Origin: Hofstenia miamia
Lineage: Eukaryota > Xenacoelomorpha > Acoela
Reading direction: 5' to 3'
Length of the DNA: 42,027 nucleotides
Assembly: GCA_004352715.1 (NCBI GenBank)
Contig: SCFE01000052.1
Location: 1 to 42,027 of the forward strand
Shown here: positions 21,756 through 33,489 of the stretch, piece after piece
Layout: each line of letters opens with the position of its first letter
How positions within the stretch are numbered: the first letter of the stretch is position 1
Position numbers and translations under genes: made by a program
The notes under the pieces: generated by a model
Seen by the model: only the letters and a program-made list of their open reading frames with translations
The model's database searches: none
What the model was told of the DNA's origin: nothing

Positions 21756-22850
21756 ATACACCGACCTCAGACTTCAACTGGGTGGGTGGCGTTTGCCTGT
21801 TAAAGGTTGTGTGAGGCTTCAGCCGAACTATTTTTATTGCTGTTTAACCGTTTAGCCATAAAAGGGGTGCTGATAAAGTTTGAGCGAAATCACGGTTAGA
21901 TTTTTCTGAAATTTTGCACAGAGTAACTTCGATCGATATCAGCCCTGGAGCCAAAATTGCTAAGAACGCTATTCACTTTGAGGGTACCCCCTACCCCCCC
22001 AAAATCGGTCTACTTTTGATTTTTTACTGATTTTCGGGTTTTTGCTAACGGCCACCCGAAAAATTTTTTAAATACGGGATATATTATATGCATAATAAAG
22101 TACGATCGATGGTCTATTTACTCATGTAAAAATATTTAAGATTGGATAAAAACTGACCGAGCTATAGCCGGCCAAAGTAGGCCAACTTGACAAAATTTTG
22201 CAAATTTTTTGCGTTTTTTAGCTCTAGCCCATTCGATCTTGCGTTTTGGGCTTTTTGATCTTCAGATGAAATCTTCCTCTATTGTTGCTCGTTCGAATGA
22301 GCTATTAACATCCAAAATCCATGGACTATAACTCACAAACCAAAATTTCCCATTTTGGCTACTTTGCTGTTTTCATTCCGTTTTTGACCAATTTTAATGC
22401 AATTATTCAATATTGTGCAAAATCTATGTTGCGAAAAATTCTAATTTTAATATAATCTTAAATCGCATCAAAAATAGATGTTGTGTACAAATTTTCAAGT
22501 CGATATACCTAGAAGTTCCGGAGTTATTAGATGAACAATTTTTTTGCAGTTGGCTTAAAGATCACGCACTGACTAACTTTAGGCGTTAATAGCTGAATGA
22601 GTTTCAAAGATATTTAAATTCCGTTTGCATAGTTAGATGCATCAAAAATAGGGCTTTCGAATAATATATTGGATGTTAATATTTGACAAGTACAGCCGAG
22701 AAAAAAATTCTAAATCTAATAATTTCGATCACTTTTCGTAGAATTTAATCAATTGTCAGTGATGTTAGCTCAAATGCAATCAATTATATATACATAGAGA
22801 GGTCCAAATATATACAATATATATATATATATATATATAATATTCTTATT
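21756..22850 (+). repeat. unit U, copy A2, truncated at the TA microsatellite
   Basis: Second tandem unit, homologous to A1 from the head (21773) to the TA run at about 22808-22840, where it stops and the Helitron promoter segment begins. Copy B3 is truncated at the same place (about 38085), so this junction is an ancestral part of the element. Confidence 0.9.
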
Positions 22851-23231
22851 AAATAGAAATAAATTTAAGTTTTTTCAATAATTCATCATAGCATATCTTG
22901 TATTTTATTTATTGTTCTGACTAAACATAAAAATATACATGTATACATGTAATGTATATCGTATTATAATATATTGGTTTGGTGTTGATAAACTACTCAA
23001 TTAGCCCAGGCGGTAATCACTATTGTTCTTTGTTTCTGGCGTCAGCTGCTATGGTGCACTAATTAATTAATTACCAGTCGTTTCACCGTGGGTAGGAAGC
23101 CTTAACCGCAAAACTTCGCTTTGAAGTACGGGCCACTGATTAATGCTTTGATGGCGGCCGCGCCTTTGAATAACTAGTATATAAGGCCCCTAAAATTTCA
23201 GTCAATCGCCTCATCGAGTGCCCAGAACAGC
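22851..23231 (+). promoter_or_regulatory. promoter and 5' leader of Helitron copy 1
   Basis: About 380 bases nearly identical to 38095-38475 upstream of copy 3 and, unlike the AT-rich flanks, containing a GC-rich block (GATGGCGGCCGCGCC). A TATA box, TATATAAGG, lies at 23178-23186. Candidate initiators are TCAGTC at 23198 and TCATCG at 23211, and the ATG is at 23232 with A at -3. A short inverted repeat, ACTTC/GAAGT, lies near 23115-23130. Confidence 0.75.
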
Positions 23232-26200
23232 ATGCCTAAGAAAGCTAAACGCAAATCTAGCACTGCTAAGTGCCCAACATGTGGTGGCTTTCTAAAGTCT
23301 GCTGAAGAGCCTTGCTCTAAATGTCGGAAATTTGAACTGCTGCCCAACAGTTCAAAACGCGAAGTGGTTACTGATCAGCCTTGCAGATCAAATAGAGTTG
23401 GATTGTCCTTCGGGATTAAGAAATACAGGTACTGATCAGCTTTGCAGATCAAATAGCGAGTTGGATTGTCCTTCGGGGCTTACAGGTACTGATCAGCCTT
23501 GCAGATCAAATATGTTGGATTGTCCTACGGGATCTAATGACGAAATGATTGATGATTTAAATACGGCATTTATTGAAGATGTGCCTAGCACATCCGAAAT
23601 AGTTTTTTCACATTGTGAAAACTGCCTAAGGGTTCCAACGGATGAATATCCATTAGACTTAACTGAAGTTGATCTATGCAACATGATACAGAGAAAGTTC
23701 TCTAACCTTGTTTTCATTAACAACAGGAATAGATACAATTTAGAAAGTGCTTTGCTTTGCACTGAATGCACAACTTACATTAGTCGTGGTGATAAAGGAG
23801 AATGGGTTAGTGCATGGCCCTCATACATTTGCTATATTTTAGTAAATGGTACAAACAACACAAGGGAGTTTTGGGCTTGCTTGCCCTTAACATTACGGAA
23901 ATCTTGGATTCTAATGAAATCTAAATTTCATATAGAATTCAAAAACTATGACGAAACAATGCCCAATGCTTATTTTATTGATATGACGCAAGTCATAATT
24001 GACGGAAAAGCAGTTATATCTGCAGGCAAATTAGTGAATTTGCGAAAATGGCTGAATGAACATCCTGTATGTTCTGTACGTTGCCCCTATGGGTGCAACG
24101 AATTTGTCGAAAAATGTGGCTCTGTGCCTTTTATAGTACTTTTGAAAAACTTATGCAATGGGATCCCAGATTTTGGGAAATTCGAAAATAGGCTTGTCGG
24201 AATCCGTCCTGATTTCTTGAAGGAGCAACAATTTTTAAATAAATGGCGAATAGGGCCGTGTGTAGCAATTGTACAAGAAAGGGGTCTTTGTCTATTAACG
24301 TGCAGAAATTGCGATGGTGGGCGAATGCAAGGCATGGTACACTTACCACCAAATCCCGTTTTGGGAAATTTGCCTCTACAGCATTCTGATAGATTAGCCC
24401 AAGCACGATTGATCCCCAGAGTTTATAAAAACACACGGTCCGGGACTACGTCCCACACTTATCAAATGTTGCGGGAAGAAGGCGGTTATTCTGGAATGTC
24501 TAGTTTCGCAATTTCTACAAATTCTGAATACTGGGGCGAAGGTGACGATGAAAGTTTTCGATATGAACGGGCGGAGGCCTTGATTTTAAATCATAGACCA
24601 GATGTTCGTGCATATTTTCGCAATCGAATTAATAGTGACTACAGATTAGGATTTTTCATGGAAATGGCAAGACACCGTGTGTCTTTGAAATGTCCGGTTG
24701 GATCTGAGAAAGCTGCAGCAGCAGCCGCATCAGGGACATATATTTCATTAAATGATGCTGTAGAAATGCGACGTTCTCAGCACTTAGAAAGCAGGGATAA
24801 CACTGTAGATCATGCGATCAGGGATAACAGTGAATCAAATTTAGATCATGCGATCAGGGATAATTTGATATCGGAGCCTTTATGGCCAACAGTGCTTTGC
24901 ACACTTCAAATAAGCGACGGGTATGGACATAAAGTCCATTTAGATCTGAATGTTTTTAATGGCGATTTTCGCCTGCTGTGGATTACTTGTAATATTGCTG
25001 CATTTTTTGGCAACATATGGCAAAAATTACATAATGTAGTGACTGAAACTCCTAATTGGCAAGGGAAACTACTACGCTATATAACTAAATTATTAGGCAA
25101 CAATGTACGAGCACCTAGAAATCATCCTTACAAGCATTTCCTATCTAGAAATGAAATGCAAACTGCTCTCAGGGAAGCAGCAATAGGTGGTACAATTCAA
25201 GCTCAAGTAGCAAGCCTCTTTGCGTCACTACCTTGTGTACAGTCATATTTCGCAGTCAATATGCAAGATTTGATTGACTTTGTGTCAGAAACCAGGGATA
25301 ACATCGTATTTATTTACAATACTGGTCGGCGGAGGTCTGCGCTAGATTTCCCACCAGAAATAATACGAAATGACGAAAAATGTGGCAACTTTGAGCTGCG
25401 GCACTTGTGTCACAGTGAACTGAACTTGAATGATTATGAAAAGTGGTCTGGGAAGTCAGCCATGCGCAATGGCGGACAATTATGCAAGTGGTTTATAGAT
25501 TCTGTTCCAGGATCTACAGAAAAGGTAGAGCACTTTAGTGATGGCATTAAAAAGTGGCATTTGGCAGTATATTTTTACTGTCCAGATTTTAATGTTGATG
25601 CATTGCGACAGTCTTTCTTACAGCAAATGGGCAATGAGATTAGAGCTGTGTGTGAAGAGCATGGGTTTCCGCTAACCAGGGATAACTCTCGCACAAAGTA
25701 TAAATGTACAGCTTTGCAAAATGACCGTCTTTGCAATTTAGTTAGTAAGTGGAGATGCCCAGCTGTAGAACCATGCTCATCAGCATTATGTCGGCGACAT
25801 GGGGAAGCCACCAGGGATAACACAAATACCTACCTTTCTGTTAGACCTCTGGGACGGGTCTTTGTTGAAGTGGAACCCAGTCCACCACCTTCTGATTCAG
25901 AATCTGATTCTGAAATTGTTGACGATCACAGGGATAACTTTGAAGGATTTATACCTTTCAGTGATAATGAGGATTTGGATTATGCAACCAATCCTGGCTT
26001 ATATGGTGTGAATGAGCCTATAGCTACTTTAGGCAATGATTTCTTAGAAACTAACACAGCAGAACCGGAAACTAATTTTGAACCATTGTCGACACACGTA
26101 CAACATGGTCACATACTGCTTAATAGGCAATGTGGTTTATTGCAGAGGTCAGGCCAACGGGTAAATGTTAATGCAACTAGTGAGAGATTCTTACAAAATA

Positions 26201-29200
26201 TAGTTGCAAAGGGAAGCGCGATACCTTTGTTGTATCCTGAAGCTGGACTCTTCCCTAGTATTTGCTGGAAACAAAACCCGGATGGTTCTTATGTTGGGGC
26301 AATACCACAACCTTTATGGGGCGGGACTAAATCTAATAAGCAATATGGAATATGCAGTCTAAATGATCATGTACGTGCTAGATTAATGGATCATACAACA
26401 TTAACTGGGACTGATCCCAACTACATTGCATTTGGTTTTGACATTTTGTCAAACATAGGATTGAGATACACTTGTTCCACGTCAGCTCGGAATCAAAGTT
26501 TTGAGCATTTATATAAAAGCGAATCGGGGGTGTCAAATCCTTTCAATGGCGCTGATAGTAGAGATAGGGTGAATGAAGTGGCGGCATTAATTGCCAGGAA
26601 CAACGTAACATATTTTTACACTCATACCTGTAACCAGAGTGAGCACTACGGGGTCGCCCCCATTTATAATCAATGCCAAACTCTCATTGAAGAGGCATAT
26701 GCATTTCCAGACGTGCAGAGGTCCCTTAGGCAATCGATCATGCCTCAGTTAACGAGGTCTTGGGAAAGGGCTGCCGTTTATCACATGGAATACATCCGGG
26801 ATAGCATTGAAAAACCTTTAGGCGAAATTGTGCATTTATGGTACAGGTTTGAGTGGCAGACCAGTGTAGGTAACTTGCCACATATTCATGCTATCATCGT
26901 CACAAAGGATAGTACACATAGTCAGGTTGCTCAAAACCGCGTTTCCTGCTCACAACGGGACATGTTCTGTTTAGAACATTTTAATGCATGGGTAGACGAA
27001 GGTCTTATTACCAGTAATGACCAATTTCTTGACGCATATGAAAAAGCAGCAATCATTCAACAACATAGTTGTGAGAATTCCGGCTATCGTTGTCATAAAC
27101 GGACAGTGAATGGGGAAAAAGTGTGTAGAGTGCCCAGACACATGCCGTCATCTGATTATTATGTGGAAGAAATAAATGTTAACCACACTGCAGACGCAAT
27201 TGCAGTACTGAAAGCCATTGGGCTTACTGACGAAAAAGGAAATTTGAATAAAGAGATTTTGCCTGCAAAATGGCATTATCCAGCTCAGCCAAGGGAAAAC
27301 TGGAGTCCATGTAATGCACGGTTGTTTGTTGCAACTCTGTCCAGCCAAAACCTACAGTTGACAGATGTGTGGCTTGAGTCACGATATATTGCAAAATATG
27401 TCGCTGGCTTTGATGAACAAGCTTTAGTTCATATTAAGAGCGGGGATAACCAAGATAAATTGGAAGTGGAGGCTGATGGATTGCACAACACTAAAATTAC
27501 AGGGGCTCGAATGAATGCTCAAAAGGAATTGAATGAAAAAATGGAACGCGATCCATCTCGGGAAATGGCATCTTTGTTGCCCATCACAAAGATGTATTGG
27601 ATGTCCTTGGGATTAGAAATAGTCCACCCAGGTGTCCAATTTATTAGAATCTCAACAGAAACAATTGAAATGAGACAGAAAAGTGTGCAGTTTGATTCGT
27701 CAGCTCACATTCTTACTGTCCAAGGTCTTATTGAGCCCGTCCGGGCCCGTCGGGATGTTCTGGCTTTGCCACAACATAGACAATTTACCGACAACCAAGT
27801 TTTGATTATAAAGGATCACCTAGCCAGCAGGGTGAAAATGGATAACGTGACGCTTTTCTCAGTTAGACCTCCGGAATTATTGTTCATTGATAATCTTGCT
27901 GATTATCTGTGCTGGTTTGCTTTGGGGAACATGTCAAAATTCCGTACGGGGCAAGGTCTTTCTGTGCATGAAAAGTATCTAGACAGGGATATTCTGAAAT
28001 GCGCGTGGATTGACGGGTGTGGGCGCGTCATACAAATTCGCCCCAGTGCTTTGGCAAAGTTTATGGAGTGTGTAGATTTTTCTCACACACCGCAAGCATT
28101 AGATATACTGCAATCTGGTCTACTAAATGATGATTATTTGCCCGCAGCAATACATAATAGGCATGGGGAACTATGGGCACGGTTTGTTTATCCTAATTGC
28201 GAGTATCCAACGGCTATTCCTATACCAGTATACTCAAACATTACACCGCTAAATCCCTTTAAGTTCCTAGTACATGTGGTATTAAGCATGGGCCGTTTTG
28301 AGACTGAGTTAGACCTTTTTGCAGTACCTTCATTAAGACATAGCTTTGTCAAAGCCAAATTAATCAGGGATAACGCTACTATTGATGATGTTCATGCATT
28401 ACTTAAACGTTATGTACTTGAACAATTGATGTACCTGCCAGGAGGTACCAAAATGTTTGACCGCTTTTTGGGACTGGCATTTGATTCTATAAGGGATAAC
28501 GTTATGAATGATCATGTTACTGTACATGAAACACCGGCTGTGCTACTACGCACTGTGCAAAGTCAAGCTTCGGCTAGACTAAAGGAAGAGATACATCAAA
28601 TGAAAGTTAAGCTAGTGGACGCTCTCTATGATGAGCAAATTGTTGGATTGCCTGATCATGATGCTTTGGTTAATGCCTCAGTTGAACAACCTGTACAGTG
28701 GGTTCCTCAAATACAGAGAGCCAGGGATCAAACACGGGATTCCTTTGAGGAACAAAGGTATGCACTGAACATTGCCATTGCAGCCATAGATCAGTTTTTG
28801 AATGGAAACGAAGCTTTTATTAAGCTTCCACTTTTGAATGGGCTGCCTGGCAGCGGAAAGACGCATGTCTTAAAACTAGCTTGCTTGTATGCAAGATCTC
28901 AAGGATTGAATGTTCAGATTACTAGCCTCCCATCGCAGCGGTCTTTGGCATTAGGGGGTGCTCATTTGCATCTTTTATTGCCATTGCCTGTTTTAAAATC
29001 AAATCATCAAAAAGTTAATGTGGTGACTTGTGCTGAACGCACAATAAAGCGATTGAAGCATCGGCCAGATGCATGGAATAAGTTAAGGCGAATTGACTTG
29101 CTTGCATTTGAGGAGATTGGGTTGCTCACAGCTGAGCATTTAGCAGCAGTCGATCTTGTCTTGCAACATGTCAGGGATAACCGCACACCTTTTGGTGGAA

Positions 29201-30609
29201 TTTTACTTATGGCAAGTGGGGACTCTAAGCAGCTTAGTCCTATAAATGGTCAATCCATTTGGATGTCAACAAGCATGCTGACATTGTTTAGAGTCATTCA
29301 GTTTAATGGATCAGTTAGAGCAGCAGCTGATCAAGATCTACAGCTCATCAATGAGCTAGGACGAAAAACCGAAATTTCTCAACCTGAAATTAGTCTCTAT
29401 CAGCAAATTGTTAACTCACGCTGCAATTTTGTTGATGACTGGTCTCAGGTGCCCAGACTTAGCGTGAAAATATTCGGGAAAAGAAAAGCCTTGCAACAGG
29501 CTATTGAGCAGCATTATGCTGCAGTGCGCAGGGATAACAGCATTGATAAAGTTGAAATAAGAGCTGTTGATGAACACTCTTCTTCTGGTGGATTGCAATG
29601 GTCTTTGGCCAATGCATTTTCGATTAAAACACTGAATTACTTTGCTGAAGAACCTGAGGTTCTGCTCTTATATAAGGGCGCTTGTTTAAGATTTACCACA
29701 AATAATCGAATTCATGGTTATTCACATAACCAAATTTGCGTAGTGGACTCTTTGCCAGGTGATGTTGCTAACCACTCACCTTTTTTTGCTTTTGTTGCTC
29801 CACCTGGGGTGAAACGTATCCCTGACAACAATGATTTTATAGCACAAGGTTGGAAACGGAGGGGCATTAATTGGCTTAGTACTCCTTTAGTTCATACAAG
29901 TCAAAATAGCATTTTATTTAAACGGCATCAGTATCCAGTTACCCATTATGGGGCTAGCACTATTCATCGTGCAATGGGGGATACTCTGCCTTTAGTGGCA
30001 ACGCAGCTTTCGAGTGTACACAAAGATTATGAACTTTGGGAAAAGCCACAGCTAGTGGTGCTAATGTCACGGGTACGCTCACTGTCTGATATTACCTTTG
30101 TGGGGTCAAAAACTGAAACGTTGGCAGTCATTCAAAAACTATTGCAGCAACATCTACCTTGTGAGTCGTACATAGACCATATGTTAAAAGAAATTAGCCT
30201 GACTCGAAATAGTGGATTTGAAGTTCCGGTAGTCAACAGAACTTTACACCCTTACAGGCCTAGGGATGTTGAACTACCTCACGAAAGGGATAACTACGTT
30301 GTAGTTTTTGTTTCAATGGACAGGAGAGAGATCTTTTACATTGAGGCAACAAAATGTATTACCTCCTCCTTAGACAACATGAATAGGGGCGGTGGCCCAC
30401 CTAGTATGGTGAAAGTATGGGCAGTTTATTGCTTCATTTCAGGATTTGGCACTATGGATTCTGCAGATAGTTTTGCAATGGAATTGAGGCAAATTGCACA
30501 ACCTGTAAATGCTCAGCGTATGCAGGACTTTGCCTATCAGTTAGCAGAACGCCATAAAAATTCTGGAGGCAATAAACTTTTATTTGTGATATGCAGCAAG
30601 CTGCATTAA
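23232..30609 (+). CDS. Helitron Rep-helicase transposase, copy 1 (near intact, one 2-bp frameshift near the 5' end)
   Basis: The natural start is the ATG at 23232. A 2-base loss in the AGAG run at 23394-23397 shifts this frame into a stop at 23435, while the long frame (open from 23296, no in-frame ATG before 23512) carries the rest to 30609. Copy 3 keeps the extra AG and reads straight through. Residues below count from codon 23332. The N-terminus has CPTC...CSKC, cysteine-rich short repeats, then CENC (95-98) and CTEC (143-146). The Rep domain shows YFYTHTCNQ (1094-1102), HUH motif PHIHAII (H1184, H1186) and tyrosines Y1352/Y1356 in YIAKY, which would nick and join DNA strands. The helicase follows: Walker A GLPGSGKT (1837-1844), motif II AFEEIG (1925-1930), GDSKQL (1963-1968), R1996, STIHRAMGDT (2209-2218), MSRVRS (2245-2250). 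About 100 unrecognised residues end the protein. At over 2400 residues it is longer than typical Helitron Rep-helicases of about 1500. Confidence 0.95.
23370..23533 (+). repeat. cysteine-rich coding minisatellite in the Helitron N-terminus
   Basis: Three repeats start with ACTGATCAGC at 23370, 23431 and 23488 and encode TDQ(P/L)CRSN..LDCP(S/T)G, two cysteines per repeat. Spacings are 61 and 57 bases, against 63 and 57 in copy 3. The 61 pinpoints the 2-base loss. Copy 3 has five such repeats. Whether the cysteines bind zinc is unknown. Confidence 0.9.
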
Positions 30610-31011
30610 TTGTGACGAAAAATATTATACATGCAAAGCAGGGATAGCATGCAGCCAGGGATAACTTATGCTTAGGCATGTTGGATTGAAAAACCAAAAA
30701 TAGTTAAGGCAATATTAGTAGCATCTGCAAACACTATCAATGGTTAAATTGACGAAAGATGGATATGACGAAACTACCAAGGAAATAGTGAACTAAATAT
30801 TTTGCGACTTTTAATTGCAAGTTTAGTTTTTCACAATTATTTCCTTCTGAAATAGGCATTTATGTCTATTAAGATTTTGCGCAGGGATAAGCAATTGATT
30901 TCAATTGTTGTTAATTCAGGGATAACATTTATTTACAGTTGGAAAAGGGATAACTTCGAGATGGGATCCCCTGTGACCTATTCGCGGGGATTCCGGATTA
31001 TCAGGGATAGC
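24792..31011 (+). repeat. dispersed CAGGGATAAC decamer in Helitron copy 1 (gene and 3' tail)
   Basis: Exact matches start at 24792, 24819, 25293, 25677, 25812, 25929, 28365, 29172, 29529, 30656 and 30917. Close variants start at 24855, 26796, 27441, 27984, 28491, 28722, 30285, 30639, 30882, 30945 and 31002. All are on the plus strand. Nearly every coding occurrence is read as Arg-Asp-Asn, with variants such as G-D-N and R-D-S; the tail occurrences are untranslated. Copy 2 has eight exact matches (11253, 11379, 11436, 12117, 12474, 13230, 13601, 13862). None was found in copy 3, unit U or family C. Confidence 0.93.
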
Positions 31012-31390
31012 ACTGTTTTGCTATGTTTATTTTTTTCTAGACCCGCATTGCAAAATGTTAGATAACCAAAAATAAAAAATCAAAAAAAAACAAAAAAATA
31101 ATTTTGTGCGCCAAAGAGGATAGGTCCGAGACACAAAAGTGTACACCTGCGCATGGGAACAAAATGTATAGCATTTTGGCTAAAGTCCTCTTATCTATTT
31201 TAGGTTGGCAAGAGTGTGATGTTCATAGCAGTTAGATGGAATCAATAGTTCATGATAATCCCAAAGATCACTAAAGCCGGCCTCGTCCCGGCCTGGGATC
31301 TTTGGGACCCCAAGATGTTGGAAGTTAATGATGATTTCGGAATCCGTTTTTTGACATAACATATATTATTTGTTGCTCTTTTTCTTACAT
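30610..31390 (+). other. 3' noncoding tail of Helitron copy 1
   Basis: Matches 13555-14340 of copy 2. It holds the motif variants at 30639-31002 and the terminal hairpin. Similarity ends shortly after GTTGCTCTTTTT near 31383, the probable element boundary. No polyadenylation signal is obvious. Confidence 0.75.
31260..31306 (+). repeat. nested terminal hairpin of Helitron copy 1
   Basis: The outer stem CCCAAAGATC (31260-31269) pairs perfectly with GATCTTTGGG (31297-31306). The inner stem GCCGG (31276-31280) pairs with CCGGC (31288-31292). The outer stem is perfect here and partial in copy 2, while the inner stem is longer in copy 2. Confidence 0.8.
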
Positions 31391-33480
31391 GTAAAATATT
31401 TAATACTTATTCTTTAATTTTCACAAGTAAATTTTGGTTTGGTTTTTCAAAAAAATTTAGAAATTATTAATTTTTCTAAAACATGAATTAGATTGCGATG
31501 CATTTTTCGTGTAGGTATAGCTTAGTCTAGTAATAGAAAAGTTTTATTTTTGAATTGTTGACTAAATCTTTAATACTTTATTTTAAGAAATTAGCTATAT
31601 ACTATCCACCAATTTATGTTGATAATCAAAAATACAAAAATGTGAAGATATTCGATTTTTCCTGAACTTTTTTCTTGCATTAAATAGTGCTTCAATTTTA
31701 ACAAATTTGTAAGGAAACTTAAATTTCGTAGCTAAATGTTCATTTTGAAGTCCTTCTTTTTTATTCAAAAAATGTTTAATTGGCATCAAACAGTTTTTAT
31801 TAAAAACGCACTTTCATGTAAAAATGTTATTAAAAACTCAGGATTCATTTCTCGTTAAAAATTTAGTAAAATTTTCACTACAATCCACTTTCAAATTGAG
31901 ACTATTTTCTTACATTATTCAGAATAAGAACTTTGCTACTAAATAACATATTTGTAAATAATAAATATTTACATATTATAGCTAATAATATATATTATTA
32001 TATAACGTTTTTCATTGTTAAAATCATTTACCTCGCTTGAAGCAGATGCTTACATATTAAATTTTACAAAAATACCAGTTTCAGCAGTTAATATAAATGT
32101 ATACAATTACAAAAATTACTTCAATTTATATCATCTTTATGCAACTGCGAACAGGTTTTAAACAAATTGAAATTTCGTTTATGCCTTTGACTGACAGCAA
32201 ATTCTATAAAAATGATAAAATTAATTAGCTTCATAAAATTACAATTCGAATTACTAAATATAATTAGTCAACTTATACTCTTACAAATGTTATGTATACA
32301 TATACAGCTATGACTTAGAAATATTTTATTCTGTATTTCGTAAAGTATACAATTGACGAATTCTAAAATAAGAAGTTTTATATAATTATTAATACTTAGC
32401 ATAATATTGAAATTAATTCAAAGATGTGTTTTATTTTATCCACATTTAAAATTTACAGAAATAATATGCACACGAAATTTATTATTATATACAAAAAGAT
32501 ATAATATAAACTAGAAATAAAAAAATTATATATATATATATATATAAGAATATTTTTAAGTGAATTTTATTCAGATCATAGATGAAGATTAGATATTGAA
32601 CTATTAAGAACAGTTATTTATGAAATTTTGTATAAGTAAGTACATTCCTTACGAAAATTGTAGTTTCATGATAAACAGAATTTTATATTAAAATGATTTT
32701 CATCCTAAAATGATAGTAAACTATGAAAATTGTAGATGGCATACATTAACGTTAAGATCAGACAATAGAATTATTATTTCTTAATAAAATCAATCAAATT
32801 ACACTTTTTGTAACCTAACATATGCATTTGATTGAAAACAGACCGATATTTCTATGATCGTAATTCGCCCGGGACGGGATGCGGCAGGACTGTGACACAG
32901 AAAATGTCCTGCTTTTATTATTTATACAAGCATTGTATGCTGTAACTTAACAAACAAAAAAAAGATGTGTTAATGTGACATATAAATGTTTAAAAATTTT
33001 TACAATCTGATCAAATTTGAGCATATGGGGTCATCCAAAAAACGTTTATTAAGGTCAAAAAATTACTAAAATACAGAATTTCGACGGTTTTTGTTAAATT
33101 ACTCTGACAAATCGAGCTCTATCAATTTCTGATATTTAAATATTATCCGCAAAACATATTGAGATTTCGAAATTTGCTTGTTGCATCTTAATACAATCAA
33201 AATTCATAAAAGGCGACCGTACTTTGTAAGCCATTTTCGTATAACATAGACCAATTTGAGGGAATTTTGAAGATCAATAATTTTTTTTATAAAAAATACT
33301 AATGTTATAGTCTCTAACAATGCTTTTTTGACTAGTACGGAATGAGTATTATATAAAAAAAAATTGTTGTTTTAATTCTATCAATAGTTCTTGAGTAATA
33401 TCATTATGATCTTCAAGAATAAGTGCAATAATATGGAATTAGTTTAGAGTAGAGTGGTGTAAAACGTTAGAATGATTTCT
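31391..33480. other. AT-rich spacer
   Basis: No gene seen. A GC-rich island at about 32866-32912 contains an inverted repeat, GCAGGAC (32884-32890) with GTCCTGC (32906-32912). It could be the end of a small unrelated element. A TA run lies at about 32526-32546. Confidence 0.5.
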
Positions 33481-33489
33481 CTTTCTGCA

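Noticed and set aside
23332-23334. TTG at 23332 as translation start of the long Helitron frame.
   Set aside because: It is only an alternative start codon, in the out-of-frame reading of a region whose true frame begins at ATG 23232.
24792-31011. The decamer matches part of the I-SceI homing site and part of the large-subunit rRNA peptidyl-transferase region (both contain AGGGATAAC).
   Set aside because: Only 9-10 bases match, with no flanking similarity to either. No homing endonuclease or rRNA sequence is present. I regard the resemblance as coincidence unless a binding test says otherwise.
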